From an uncultured Eubacteriales bacterium (lineage in GTDB: Bacteria > Bacillota > Clostridia > Lachnospirales > Lachnospiraceae): a DNA stretch of 64,000 nt. Below the pieces are notes generated by a model. The model did no database searches, had not been told where the DNA came from, and saw only the letters and a list, made by a program, of their open reading frames with translations. Shown piece after piece: positions 36,224-44,615 of this stretch. How positions within the stretch are numbered: the stretch's first letter is position 1; every line of letters starts with the position of its first letter. A program made the position numbers and the translations under genes. The stretch covers positions 1-64,000 of the forward strand of contig ONPU01000006.1 of the NCBI GenBank assembly GCA_900319795.1, written 5' to 3'.

Positions 36224-37171
36224 TTATTCTTCCTGTACCAGCGAATGATCCGCCGTAAGCGGCTTGCTCAGATTTACCGAATCCCTGAAGGAGATATTGC
36301 TCTCTCCGTCGATCGAAATCTGAACCGAATCGATGCTGTCACAGTTGTCAACCAGCGCGTCGACAAGCGAATAGACCGGTATTCTCGGGTCGACAGCCAG
36401 AGCCATGTCCGTAAAAGCCCGGTTCAGGTTGACAAAGCAGATCCCGTTGGAACTGGATACCGAGATGATCTGCGTATTGTTCGGCAGCGTCGGATAGTTC
36501 CCGCTGACCTTCGGCCCTGCGATCACGCGCTCCACGATCGCCCATTCAAGGGGCTTGCTGGAGGAATAGTAGATCGTTCTGCCTTCCACATTCAGCTTTG
36601 TTCCGCTTTCATCTGCATAATAGAGGCGGATCTTCTGGTTCTGGATCGAATTGATCTGCCTTCCCGCGTCCTCGACGAAAGAGTTCGCGTCCATGGCTCC
36701 CAGGGTGACATTTCCCGGAGTGACGGCTTCTTCCCCATCAACCGTAAAGGCGACCTTCGATACTCCTTCCGCCTGAACCATCGTCCTCACGACTCCGGCA
36801 CGCGTCAGAACTTCCCTTGTCACATCCAGTGTCTTATAGGCCGACGAAAAATCAAGGATCAGCAGTCCCGCGTTCAGTGTATAGCCTTTGATCTGAAGCT
36901 CATCGTCGATCAGCGGCTTTAACGTCACCTTCGCCGGCATGGATTTGAGCGCTTCGAGGAACGCGTCGACGCTCATATCCTCGCTGTTCCGGTAGTTCTC
37001 CTTATCGAGCCCGTCCCCGTCCTGATTAAGATAGAACACAAACGGTCCTTCTTCCGAAAGTGTGACGGAACGCTTCTGCCCGCATCCCGAAAAAACGCAG
37101 GCAAATACAAGCACTGCCGCGGCCAGCAATGCCGGTATTCTTTTTCCGGATTTGAAAATAAGTTCTCTCAT
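36224..37171 (-). CDS. GerMN-domain lipoprotein
   Basis: ATG 37171 (MRELIFKSGKRIPALLAAAVLVFACVFSGC) follows GGAG and gives a clean lipoprotein signal with lipobox FSGC; an ATG ten codons earlier directly abuts the kinase stop. The 315-aa protein holds GerMN-like modules: a segment around IKGYTLNAGLLILDFS and a second with EWAIVERVIAGPKVSGNYPTLPNNTQIISVSSSNGICFVNLNRAF. GerM-type proteins act at the cell surface, and GerMN lipoproteins often accompany sensor kinases. It probably works with the WalK-like kinase encoded just upstream. Confidence 0.8.
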   Translation of the reverse strand: MRELIFKSGKRIPALLAAAVLVFACVFSGCGQKRSVTLSEEGPFVFYLNQDGDGLDKENYRNSEDMSVDAFLEALKSMPAKVTLKPLIDDELQIKGYTLNAGLLILDFSSAYKTLDVTREVLTRAGVVRTMVQAEGVSKVAFTVDGEEAVTPGNVTLGAMDANSFVEDAGRQINSIQNQKIRLYYADESGTKLNVEGRTIYYSSSKPLEWAIVERVIAGPKVSGNYPTLPNNTQIISVSSSNGICFVNLNRAFTDMALAVDPRIPVYSLVDALVDNCDSIDSVQISIDGESNISFRDSVNLSKPLTADHSLVQEE

Positions 37172-37201
37172 ACCGTGTTCTCCGTAAATGGCATCCGTCA
37201 T

Positions 37202-38641
37202 TCAGACCTTGCCCGCTTCGTCGTTGATCAGCGGGATCCGGACCGTAAATACGGATCCCTCTCCGACAGTACTTTCCACTTTCACGGTTCCCCTGTGCAG
37301 CGCCACAATATCCTTTGTGATCGCGAGGCCGAGCCCGGTCCCCTCGATCGTCGTGGAATGGGACTGGTCGCCTCTGTAGAAGCGCTCGAAAACCCGTTCA
37401 AGCTGTTCCTCCGGTATCCCCATTCCGGAATCGGCTACCGTCACATAGAAGAATTTGTGATCGAACTTCAGCGTCACGCGTACCCAGCCATTTTCATGGT
37501 TGTATTTGACGCCGTTTTCGATCAGATTCGTAAAGGCAAGCGTCAGCTTCGTCACGTCCACTTCCGCCTGAACCGGCTTGTAGCTGTCGAAGATAATCTC
37601 GATGCTCTTCTTATCCGCGATCGGCCGCACTCTTCTGATGATATCCTCCAGAAGACTTCCGATATCCGCCATTTCAAAGGACATGGTCACCGCGGACTTG
37701 TCGAGCCGGACCATCGTCAGAAGGTCCGTGATGATATTGTTCTCACGGTCGATCTCCTTCGTGATATCCTGCATAAACTCCTTATAGAGTTCATTCGGCA
37801 CGTTGTCCATGCCGTTCAGGGAATCCGCCAGAACCTTCATGGATGTCAGCGGTGTTTTCAGCTCATGGGACACGTTGGAGACGAATTCCGAACGGGAACG
37901 GTCGAGCGCGCGCACGCGCTTCAGCATCCTGTTAAACGCGTCCGTAATCATCTCCGTCTCCGTGTATACCGGAACCGAGATCGCTTCGTCTTCAATACCG
38001 TCCGTTACATCCTCAATGGCGTTGGTAACAGCCGTGAACGGCCGGACCAGGAAACCGGATATAAAGAACCCGGCGATCAGGATCAGCAAAGACCCGATCA
38101 CGCCGACCAGGATGCCCCGGTTCTCGAGGTAACGTGTGTTCTGTGTAATTTCATTCGTGGATACGGACGCGACAAGAACTCCGCTCACCCTCATATTGCC
38201 CTTGGAAATGATCGGAGTTATCACCTCAATATAGGAATTGTCATCGTCGTAAATATAGGATCCTTCCCCGCTCGTGAAGCAGTCCACCACATCCTTCGAT
38301 ACCGAGGTCTTTCCGGTATCGAGGTCAAAGGTATCCTTAATCACCTTAAAGTTGGAGTCCACAACGAGGAGACGGCCGCTATAGAAACTGGACACCAGAG
38401 ACAGTTCACTGTCCAGTTCGGGTTGATTCGGATTCTCCAGGTAGCCGTCGGTGAGAATCGCTGTGCTCAGCATATCGCACTGGTTCCGCACGCTGCTGGT
38501 ACGAAGGGCAATCGCTCTTGTCTTATAGCTGTTCAGAACAAGCGTCACCGCTATAAGCGTCGGTATGATTCCGATAAGTACCAGCATCAGCATCAGCCAG
38601 AACCGAAGGCTCCTGAAGAATCTCAGTCTGGATTTCAGCAT
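37202..38641 (-). CDS. WalK/PhoR-like sensor histidine kinase
   Basis: The 479-aa protein has a membrane helix at about 13-35, an extracytoplasmic sensor region (36-175), a second helix (177-198), a HAMP domain (about 198-245), the phospho-acceptor His259 in SHELKTPLTSMK and a catalytic ATPase with NLIENGVKYN (N box), DSGMGIPEEQLERVFERFYRGD (G1/F) and GTGLGLAI (G2). There is no cytoplasmic PAS domain, unlike Bacillus WalK. A WalR-like regulator is encoded 6 kb upstream on the same strand, beyond a transporter operon. The GerMN lipoprotein follows directly. Confidence 0.9.
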   Translation of the reverse strand: MLKSRLRFFRSLRFWLMLMLVLIGIIPTLIAVTLVLNSYKTRAIALRTSSVRNQCDMLSTAILTDGYLENPNQPELDSELSLVSSFYSGRLLVVDSNFKVIKDTFDLDTGKTSVSKDVVDCFTSGEGSYIYDDDNSYIEVITPIISKGNMRVSGVLVASVSTNEITQNTRYLENRGILVGVIGSLLILIAGFFISGFLVRPFTAVTNAIEDVTDGIEDEAISVPVYTETEMITDAFNRMLKRVRALDRSRSEFVSNVSHELKTPLTSMKVLADSLNGMDNVPNELYKEFMQDITKEIDRENNIITDLLTMVRLDKSAVTMSFEMADIGSLLEDIIRRVRPIADKKSIEIIFDSYKPVQAEVDVTKLTLAFTNLIENGVKYNHENGWVRVTLKFDHKFFYVTVADSGMGIPEEQLERVFERFYRGDQSHSTTIEGTGLGLAITKDIVALHRGTVKVESTVGEGSVFTVRIPLINDEAGKV

Positions 38642-38686
38642 CCGTTATTACAAGCTTCCTTTCCGTGATATCGTACAGCTCGCCGT

Positions 38687-39205
38687 TCAGACTTTCTCGG
38701 GCTCCGGATAATCCTTCCCGAACGTCTCCACCGTCACCTTCTTCATACGCTGATCCGTACGCGGACGGTCGGCCATGTCGGTAGGTGTCTCGGCAATCCG
38801 GTTCACGACGTCCATTCCCTCCGTGACCTTGCCGAAAGCCGCATACTGTCCGTCAAGATGCGGAGAATTCCTGTGCATGATAAAGAACTGGCTTCCCGCC
38901 GAATTCGGAATCATCGTCCGTGCCATCGAAAGCACGCCTTCCGTATGTCTTAAGTCATTCGGGAATCCGTTCATCGTAAATTCGCCCTTGATGGAATAGC
39001 CCGGTCCTCCTCTGCCGGTGCCTTCCGGGTCACCGCCCTGGATCATGAAACCGGGGATGACACGGTGGAAAATCACACCGTCATAATAGCCTTTTTTGAT
39101 CAGGGAAATGAAATTGTTCACGGTATTCGGCGCAATGTCCGGATAGAGCTCGGCTTTGATGATGCCGCCGTCTTCCATTTCAATCGTAACAATCGGGTTG
39201 CTCAT
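38687..39205 (-). CDS. Cyclophilin-type peptidyl-prolyl isomerase
   Basis: The 172-aa protein is a single cyclophilin domain without signal peptide. It contains FHRVIPGFMIQGGDPEGTGRGGPGYSI (about 46-72), with the catalytic Arg in FHRVI, then MARTMIPNSAGSQFFIM (about 93-109) and LDGQYAAFGKVTEGMDVV. It speeds cis-trans isomerisation at proline in the cytoplasm. It lies between the transporter operon and the kinase gene, 45 bp from the kinase. Confidence 0.95.
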   Translation of the reverse strand: MSNPIVTIEMEDGGIIKAELYPDIAPNTVNNFISLIKKGYYDGVIFHRVIPGFMIQGGDPEGTGRGGPGYSIKGEFTMNGFPNDLRHTEGVLSMARTMIPNSAGSQFFIMHRNSPHLDGQYAAFGKVTEGMDVVNRIAETPTDMADRPRTDQRMKKVTVETFGKDYPEPEKV

Positions 39206-39237
39206 ATCGGTTATCTCCTTTCAATCTTCAAATCCAT

Positions 39238-40233
39238 TTACCGCTCCTCGCGGAAATACGAAAGCCCGAGGCTCGCCGGCGGCTGGTTTTCTCTCTTGTT
39301 CCGCATGCTCGTAATGATCAGAACCACGATCGTTACCACATAGGGAAGCATCTTGTAGAGTTCCTTCACGGCCAGATTGGTTCCGGTCGGTACGAAGAGG
39401 TACAGAATATACAGGCCGCCGAACAGAATCGAGGCCAGGATGCCGATATCCGGCTTCCAGATCGTGAAAATAACAAGCGCGATCGCCAGCCAGCCGCGGT
39501 CTCCGAAAGCGTCGTTGGACCAGACGCCGTTCATGTAGTCCATGACATAGTAGAGTCCGCCGATTCCCGCGATCATACATCCGATGCAGGTTGATAAATA
39601 CTTGTACTTCGTCGTATTGATACCGGCCGCGTCAGCTGTACCCGGATTCTCTCCCACCGCTCTTAGATGAAGTCCCGTACGGGTTCTGGACAGCACATGC
39701 GCCGCGATGAGGGAAATGATGATTCCCAGATAAGCCAGAAATCCGTAAGAGAACAGAACTTTTCCGATCACGCCGGTCGTATTCGCGAACGGCAGCTGCG
39801 TACGGAACGTATTGCTCGTCGCGGACAGCGTAATCGACGGAACGTCCGCTCCGGTCAGTTTGATCAGGGAGCCGCCAAAGAAGTTTCCGAAGCCGATGCC
39901 GAAAGTGGTCATCGCAAGACCCGTCACGTTCTGATTCGCCCTCAGCGTTACTGTCAGGAAACAATACAGAAGGCCCATCACGAGCGCTCCAAACAGGCAG
40001 GACGCCATCGGAATGAGGATGGTCAGCGCCGGATTCATCCCGACCGCGCCTCCCACGCTTCTTTCATAGAGGAATGCCCCGATGACACCGCTGATCGCGC
40101 CGACATACATGACGCCCGGAATACCCAGATTCAGATTTCCCGCTTTCTGGGAAATGGTCTCTCCGGTACTGCCGTAAAGGAGAGGCATTCCCTGCATGAC
40201 CGCACGGGGAATAAATAATGATAAATCCAACAT
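39238..40233 (-). CDS. ABC transporter permease, nucleoside-type (YufQ/NupQ-like)
   Basis: The 331-aa protein has about eight to nine membrane helices and the signature AGNLNLGIPGVMYVGAISGVIGAF (about 31-54), which matches the second permease of BmpA-type importers and carries the GEI/L loop contact region common to this BPD_transp_2 group. A Glu/Asn-rich loop AVGENPGTADAAGINTTKYK (about 190-210) is also family-typical. With the other permease it forms the channel for nucleosides or similar ligands. It starts 15 bp after its partner. Confidence 0.9.
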   Translation of the reverse strand: MLDLSLFIPRAVMQGMPLLYGSTGETISQKAGNLNLGIPGVMYVGAISGVIGAFLYERSVGGAVGMNPALTILIPMASCLFGALVMGLLYCFLTVTLRANQNVTGLAMTTFGIGFGNFFGGSLIKLTGADVPSITLSATSNTFRTQLPFANTTGVIGKVLFSYGFLAYLGIIISLIAAHVLSRTRTGLHLRAVGENPGTADAAGINTTKYKYLSTCIGCMIAGIGGLYYVMDYMNGVWSNDAFGDRGWLAIALVIFTIWKPDIGILASILFGGLYILYLFVPTGTNLAVKELYKMLPYVVTIVVLIITSMRNKRENQPPASLGLSYFREER

Positions 40234-40248
40234 AAATGCGCCCTCCTT

Positions 40249-41337
40249 TTATTTCGCGGCTTTCCTGAAATGCAGCCTGTAGTTGATAAAGAACTCGCTT
40301 CCGATGATAAAGAACAGGATGATTCCGGTCAGAATATCACCGAAGGACTGGTTCAGACCGTAAATCGATGTGATTTCAGCCGACCCCTGCGAAAGGAACA
40401 CAAGGAGCAGGGAGGACAGAACCATTCCGAGAGGGTTGAACTTCGCGAGCCATGCTACCATGACCGCCGTAAAGCCTTTGCCTCCGGCCAGCGTGGTCGT
40501 AAGGGTGTGATCCGTTCCCGAAACGAGAAGGAAGCCGGTCAGTCCGCAGATGGCTCCCGAAATCAGAAGCGTTCTGATGATGACCTTCGAAACTTTGATA
40601 CCCACATAGCGGGCTGTCGCTTCGCTCTCACCGACGACAGAGATTTCAAATCCCTGCTTGCTGTAGGTCAGGTAGATGTACATCGCGATTGTCAGGATCG
40701 CGACGACCAGAATCGTCAGAAGGTAGCGGTTTCCGATGATGGGAAGCCATCCTGCCTCGGTGGACTGGTTGATGATGCCGATCTTGCCCGAGCCCTTCGG
40801 TACTTCCCAGACGATGATGAAATAGGCGCACAGCTGCGTCGCCACGTAGTTCATCATCAGGGTGAAGAGCGTTTCATTTGTGTTCCATTTCGCTTTGCAG
40901 AGCGCGGGAAGCATCGCCCAGACCGCACCGGCTGCAAGTGCCGCAAGGACCATGATCAGAATGAGGAGCGGGGCAGGGAGCTTATTTCCCAGAAGAATCA
41001 TGCACGCGGTCGTAGCCAGGGCGCCGATGAGGATCTGTCCCTCACCTCCCAGGTTCCAGAACCGCATACGGAAAGCCGGTGTCAGAGCAAGTGAAATGCA
41101 CAGAAGAACGGCTGTCTCCTTACCGAGAGTCCAGCGTCTTCTGGCAGTTCCGAAAGCGCCTGCCACCATGGTCTTGTAGAAACCGATCGGATCGATTCCG
41201 GTCACGATCACCGTCACAACCGCGCAGACGATCAAAGCGATCACAATCGCCAGAAGGCGGATGCCCCATTCCTTCTGCCACGCGAGCTCTTTTCTCTTTG
41301 AAAGATGAATCAGAGGTTCTCTGTGTTTACGGTTCAT
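40249..41337 (-). CDS. ABC transporter permease, nucleoside-type (YufP/NupP-like)
   Basis: The 362-aa protein has about nine to ten membrane helices of the BPD_transp_2 family, including MRFWNLGGEGQILIGALATTACMILLG (about 90-116) and SVVGESEATARYVGIKVSKVIIRTLLISGAICGLTGFLLVSGTDHTL, both hallmarks of the first permease of Bmp systems. The start overlaps the stop of the ATPase gene by 4 bp (ATGA). An N-terminal extension of about 25 basic residues lies in the cytoplasm. Confidence 0.9.
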   Translation of the reverse strand: MNRKHREPLIHLSKRKELAWQKEWGIRLLAIVIALIVCAVVTVIVTGIDPIGFYKTMVAGAFGTARRRWTLGKETAVLLCISLALTPAFRMRFWNLGGEGQILIGALATTACMILLGNKLPAPLLILIMVLAALAAGAVWAMLPALCKAKWNTNETLFTLMMNYVATQLCAYFIIVWEVPKGSGKIGIINQSTEAGWLPIIGNRYLLTILVVAILTIAMYIYLTYSKQGFEISVVGESEATARYVGIKVSKVIIRTLLISGAICGLTGFLLVSGTDHTLTTTLAGGKGFTAVMVAWLAKFNPLGMVLSSLLLVFLSQGSAEITSIYGLNQSFGDILTGIILFFIIGSEFFINYRLHFRKAAK

Positions 41338-42869
41338 TCCTTTTCACCTCCTCCGACTCTGGTCATCAGAAGACCTACTTCGTTCTTGTCCGCGGTTCTT
41401 CCGTCCAATATGCCGCTCACTTTTCCTCCGCAGAGGACCACAATTTTGTCGCAGAGTTCGAGGAGCACGTCCAGATCCTCCCCGACATAGACCACGGCGA
41501 CTCCGCGTTTCTTCTGCTGATTCAGAAGATCATAGATCGTATAGGAGGAATTGATATCGAGGCCGCGTACGGCGTACGCCGTAAGAAGAACCGAAGGCGC
41601 TGAGGCGATCTCGCGTCCGACAAGTACCTTCTGAACATTTCCTCCCGAAAGCCTTCTGACCGGGGTCTCGATGCCCGGTGTCAGAACCTCCAGCTCCTCG
41701 ACAACCTGCTTCGCGAGGTTTTTCGGGAACAGTCTGTCGGTAAACGCGGATTTTCCTCTTCTGTAGGATCTCAGCATCATATTGCCGGACAGATCCATAT
41801 TTCCGACAAGTCCCATGCCGAGGCGGTCTTCCGGAACGAAGGAAAGCGTCACTCCGAGGGCCGCGATCTCTAACGGATCCTTGCCCAGAAGTTCCTTTTT
41901 ATTTCCGTCATCGTCAATGAACATTACGGAGCCCGACTCTGTCGGCTGCAGACCGGCAATGGCTTCTAGCAGTTCCTTCTGGCCGCTTCCGGAAATACCT
42001 GCGATTCCGAGAATCTCACCGGACGAAGCCGTAAATCCGACATTGTCCAGTTTCAGGATGCCGTCCTGATCGCGGACCGTAAGTCCGGAAACCTCGATAC
42101 GCGGCTTCGGATCCACCGGATCCGGGCGGTCGATATTCAGAGAAACCGCGCGTCCGACCATCATATCCGTCATTTCCTGCGCGTTGGTATCCTTTGTCAT
42201 CAGATCCCCGACGTATTCTCCGCGGCGAAGAATCGCGACACGGTCGGAAAGGTCCTCGACTTCGTGCATCTTATGGGTGATGATGACGATGGCTTTGCCG
42301 TCCTCTCTCATGGTCCGAAGCACGGCAAAGAGCTTATCTGTCTCCTGCGGAGTCAGAACAGCGGTAGGCTCGTCCAGAATGAGGATATCGGCTCCTCTGT
42401 AGAGCACCTTCACGATCTCTACAGTCTGTTTCTCAGAGACAGACATCTCATAGATCTTCTTGTCCGGATCCACTTCAAAGCCGTAGGCCTTGCAGATATC
42501 CCGGATCTTCCCGGCAGCCTTCACAAGGTCCAGTTTTCCTTCTTCATGAAGGCCGAGCACAATATTTTCGGTGGCCGTCATGACATCCACCAGTTTAAAG
42601 TGCTGGTGGATCATTCCGATCCCGTAGTCGAAAGCTTCACGCGGAGAACTGATTGTCACCTCTTTGCCATCGATAAAGATCTTTCCTTCATCGGGAAAAT
42701 AAATTCCCGAGAGCATATTCATCAACGTGGTCTTACCGCTTCCGTTTTCCCCCAGGATTGCCAGAATCTCGCCCTTATAGATATCGAGATTCACCCGGTA
42801 ATTCGCGCGAACGCTGCCGAATATCTTTGTAATGCCGCGCATCTGCACAGCCGGTACTCTTTCAGGCAC
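41334..42869 (-). CDS. ABC transporter ATPase with two nucleotide domains (YufO/NupO-like)
   Basis: The start is taken as GTG 42869 with GGAG eight bases upstream, giving 511 aa beginning near VPERVPAVQMRGITKIFG; an open frame reaches 42950 but has no ribosome site. The first half has Walker A GENGSGKTTL and Walker B ILILDEPTAVLTP. The second has a Walker A-like GISGSGQKEL and a degenerate Walker B (VLLTAYAVRGLD), so only the first site is likely to bind and hydrolyse ATP fully. The two-domain arrangement is standard for sugar- and nucleoside-type importers. Confidence 0.92.
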   Translation of the reverse strand: MPERVPAVQMRGITKIFGSVRANYRVNLDIYKGEILAILGENGSGKTTLMNMLSGIYFPDEGKIFIDGKEVTISSPREAFDYGIGMIHQHFKLVDVMTATENIVLGLHEEGKLDLVKAAGKIRDICKAYGFEVDPDKKIYEMSVSEKQTVEIVKVLYRGADILILDEPTAVLTPQETDKLFAVLRTMREDGKAIVIITHKMHEVEDLSDRVAILRRGEYVGDLMTKDTNAQEMTDMMVGRAVSLNIDRPDPVDPKPRIEVSGLTVRDQDGILKLDNVGFTASSGEILGIAGISGSGQKELLEAIAGLQPTESGSVMFIDDDGNKKELLGKDPLEIAALGVTLSFVPEDRLGMGLVGNMDLSGNMMLRSYRRGKSAFTDRLFPKNLAKQVVEELEVLTPGIETPVRRLSGGNVQKVLVGREIASAPSVLLTAYAVRGLDINSSYTIYDLLNQQKKRGVAVVYVGEDLDVLLELCDKIVVLCGGKVSGILDGRTADKNEVGLLMTRVGGGEKE

Positions 42870-42917
42870 GCCGTTTTCTCCTCCCTCGTCAAAAGATAGA
42901 TGAGCCGTAACTAATTT

Positions 42918-42926
42918 ATTATACCA
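42918..42926 (-). promoter_or_regulatory. Extended -10 candidate before the ABC ATPase gene
   Basis: TGG-TATAAT on the minus strand is a perfect -10 with an upstream TG, about 50 bp before the GTG start. Together with the terminator at 42983-43010 it suggests that the ATPase-permease genes can be transcribed separately from bmpA. Confidence 0.6.
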
Positions 42927-42982
42927 CGAAACAACGAGCCGAGCGAGCATTTATGCTCTTATGCTCATTCGGCGACCATGGT

Positions 42983-43010
42983 AAAAGCCCGGGAGTGTTC
43001 CCGGGCTTTT
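42983..43010 (-). terminator. Intrinsic terminator after bmpA
   Basis: AAAAGCCCGGGA and TCCCGGGCTTTT form a perfect 12-bp stem with a 4-base loop. It starts 23 bp past the bmpA stop and ends in four U. It should reduce transporter-gene transcription relative to the binding protein, as is usual for ABC importers. Confidence 0.88.
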
Positions 43011-43032
43011 GAATGACTGCGTCATACTGCCA

Positions 43033-44436
43033 TCAATATTTCTCATCCAGAAGCTCGATGCCGTCGATACGAAGATCGAAATACGGAGCGCTTCTGTATT
43101 CGGATTCATGGAAGTAACCGTCAGAGATGACTTCCGTATCCGGTGTGTAGTTCTCGTCGGTATCGACGTCAGCCTGATAGCTGTCCAGAGTCTTGCCGTC
43201 AACCGTGAAAGCGGAAGTATCGAAGACATGGATGGAGCCGTCTTCAAGGCCGGCCTTCACTTCTTCAAGCTTCTCGTTTGTGCCTTCGGCAATGGCGTTC
43301 TCGTTGGTCTCTGTCAGGACGACGGATTCCGTAGCGATGGTGCCTGTCCAGTCTGTGTCAATCGCTTCGCCGTTAGCAGCTGCTGTGATTGCGTAGACAT
43401 AGTACGGTGTCCAGTCGATTCTGGAGGATACCAGATAGGTGTTCGGGCATGCGGAAATGGTGGAGCCGTTGTAGGATACGTCCGGAACATTGGCTGTTTC
43501 GCAGGCTGTCGGAGCACCCATGGAGTCCGCGTGCTGGCTCATGAGGACGCAGCCGGCATTGATCAGATTTGTAGCGCCTTCCTTTTCAGCTGTTTCATCA
43601 TACCAGGAACCTGTGAATGTAACTTTCATGGTCGCGCTCGGGCAGATGGAACGTGCGCCGAGGAAGAAGGATGTATAACCGGAAATAACTTCCGCGTAAG
43701 TGTAAGCGCCGACATAACCGATCTGAGCCTGATCTTCCGTGATTTCGCCCTTTTCGATCATCTCGTTCAGCTTCATACCGGCAACAACACCTGCCAGATA
43801 ACGGCCTTCATAGATCGATGCGAACGCGTTGTGATAGTTCGGCAGATTTTCGGTATGAGCCTTTGTACCTGTGGAGTGGCAGAACTGAACATCCGGGAAT
43901 TCCTTGGCGGCCTGGATCATGAAGTCTTCATGGCCGAAGGAGTCCGCGAAGATGATTCCGCATCCCGCGTCAACAAGGTCAGCGGCTGTGTCGTAGCATT
44001 CCTGTCCTTCCGGAACGTTCGTACGAAGAATATACTCGATGCCGAGCTGTTCGCAGGCTGCCTTTGCGGCATTGATGAAGTTCAGGTCATAGGTGGAGTT
44101 TTCATCGTGAAGCGTGATGAAACCGGCCTTGATGTTAAGTTTTTCTCCGGAAGCGGCATCCGCTGCTTCCTCTGCAGGTTCTTCAGCTGCTTCGGCAGCT
44201 TCTTCCGTAGCTGCTTCAGCTGTTTCTTCAGTGGCTTCAGCTGTTTCTTCAACAGCCTCTGCTGTCTCTTCAGCGGCTTCAGCTGTCTCTTCAGCAGCTC
44301 CTTCGCCGGCATCTTCGGCAGCTTCAACAGTCGCCTCGGCAGCCTCAGCGGCAGGTTCTTTAGCGGCGCCGCCGCATCCTGCGAGAAGTCCGACGCAAAG
44401 TACCGCAGAAAGCAGAACACTCAATTTCTTTCTCAT
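43033..44436 (-). CDS. BmpA-family substrate-binding lipoprotein
   Basis: ATG 44436 (MRKKLSVLLSAVLCVGLLAGC) follows GGAGGAG; the lipobox is LLAGC with lipidated Cys21. Residues about 27-92 are a low-complexity Ala/Glu/Thr linker built of repeats such as EETAEAA. The binding domain follows: KAGFITLHDENSTYDLNFINAA, GIIFADSFGHEDFM, AGVVAGMKLNEM and IGYVGAYTYAEVISGYTSFFLGA. This matches the Bmp/PnrA group, which binds purine nucleosides. The expected cargo is therefore nucleosides, but ligand residues were not checked. Confidence 0.92.
   Translation of the reverse strand: MRKKLSVLLSAVLCVGLLAGCGGAAKEPAAEAAEATVEAAEDAGEGAAEETAEAAEETAEAVEETAEATEETAEAATEEAAEAAEEPAEEAADAASGEKLNIKAGFITLHDENSTYDLNFINAAKAACEQLGIEYILRTNVPEGQECYDTAADLVDAGCGIIFADSFGHEDFMIQAAKEFPDVQFCHSTGTKAHTENLPNYHNAFASIYEGRYLAGVVAGMKLNEMIEKGEITEDQAQIGYVGAYTYAEVISGYTSFFLGARSICPSATMKVTFTGSWYDETAEKEGATNLINAGCVLMSQHADSMGAPTACETANVPDVSYNGSTISACPNTYLVSSRIDWTPYYVYAITAAANGEAIDTDWTGTIATESVVLTETNENAIAEGTNEKLEEVKAGLEDGSIHVFDTSAFTVDGKTLDSYQADVDTDENYTPDTEVISDGYFHESEYRSAPYFDLRIDGIELLDEKY
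44165..44335. repeat. Imperfect minisatellite encoding the Ala/Glu linker of the binding protein
   Basis: Units of about 18-24 bp built from GCTTCAGCTGTTTCTTCA and close variants repeat across this stretch inside the lipoprotein gene. They encode EETAEA-type repeats. The length may vary between strains by slippage. Confidence 0.7.
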
Positions 44437-44480
44437 TTTCTCCTCCTTTGTAAAAAACAAGCAGATTGATAGTTCTTCCA

Positions 44481-44524
44481 AAACGGGATTTTTTCCACAA
44501 AATAAATGAAATCAGATCCCGTTT
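44481..44524 (-). other. Leader hairpin of the Bmp operon
   Basis: AAACGGGAT (44481-44489) pairs with ATCCCGTTT (44516-44524), a 9-bp stem with a 26-base loop in the leader of bmpA. On the minus strand the stem is followed by only a short T stretch. It may be an attenuator or a stabilising hairpin; no known riboswitch was recognised. Confidence 0.4.
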
Positions 44525-44538
44525 CATCTGACACTTCC

Positions 44539-44567
44539 ATGTTAAATGAACGAAGATCTGATGTCAA
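44539..44567 (-). promoter_or_regulatory. Promoter of the bmpA-type transporter operon
   Basis: A perfect TTGACA (44562-44567) and TAACAT (44539-44544) are 17 bp apart on the minus strand, about 100 bp before the bmpA start. It lies after the WalR-like gene stop, so the transporter is its own unit. Confidence 0.8.
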
Positions 44568-44615
44568 TTTGCTTATTTCCGAAAATACCCGCTTAAATGG
44601 ATTTTTTTAGGAGCA

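Noticed and set aside
37175-38668. A 497-codon plus-strand frame opposite the sensor kinase
   Set aside because: Antisense shadow of a clear histidine kinase; composition is rich in His/Arg/Asp as expected of a reverse frame.
43009-44469. A long plus-strand frame opposite the Bmp lipoprotein
   Set aside because: Its Cys/Phe/Ser-rich part is the reverse of the Ala/Glu repeat linker; no independent coding evidence.
44481-44567. Purine riboswitch in the leader of the Bmp operon
   Set aside because: The leader has one long-range stem, but I could not find the three-way junction or conserved loop bases of a purine riboswitch.
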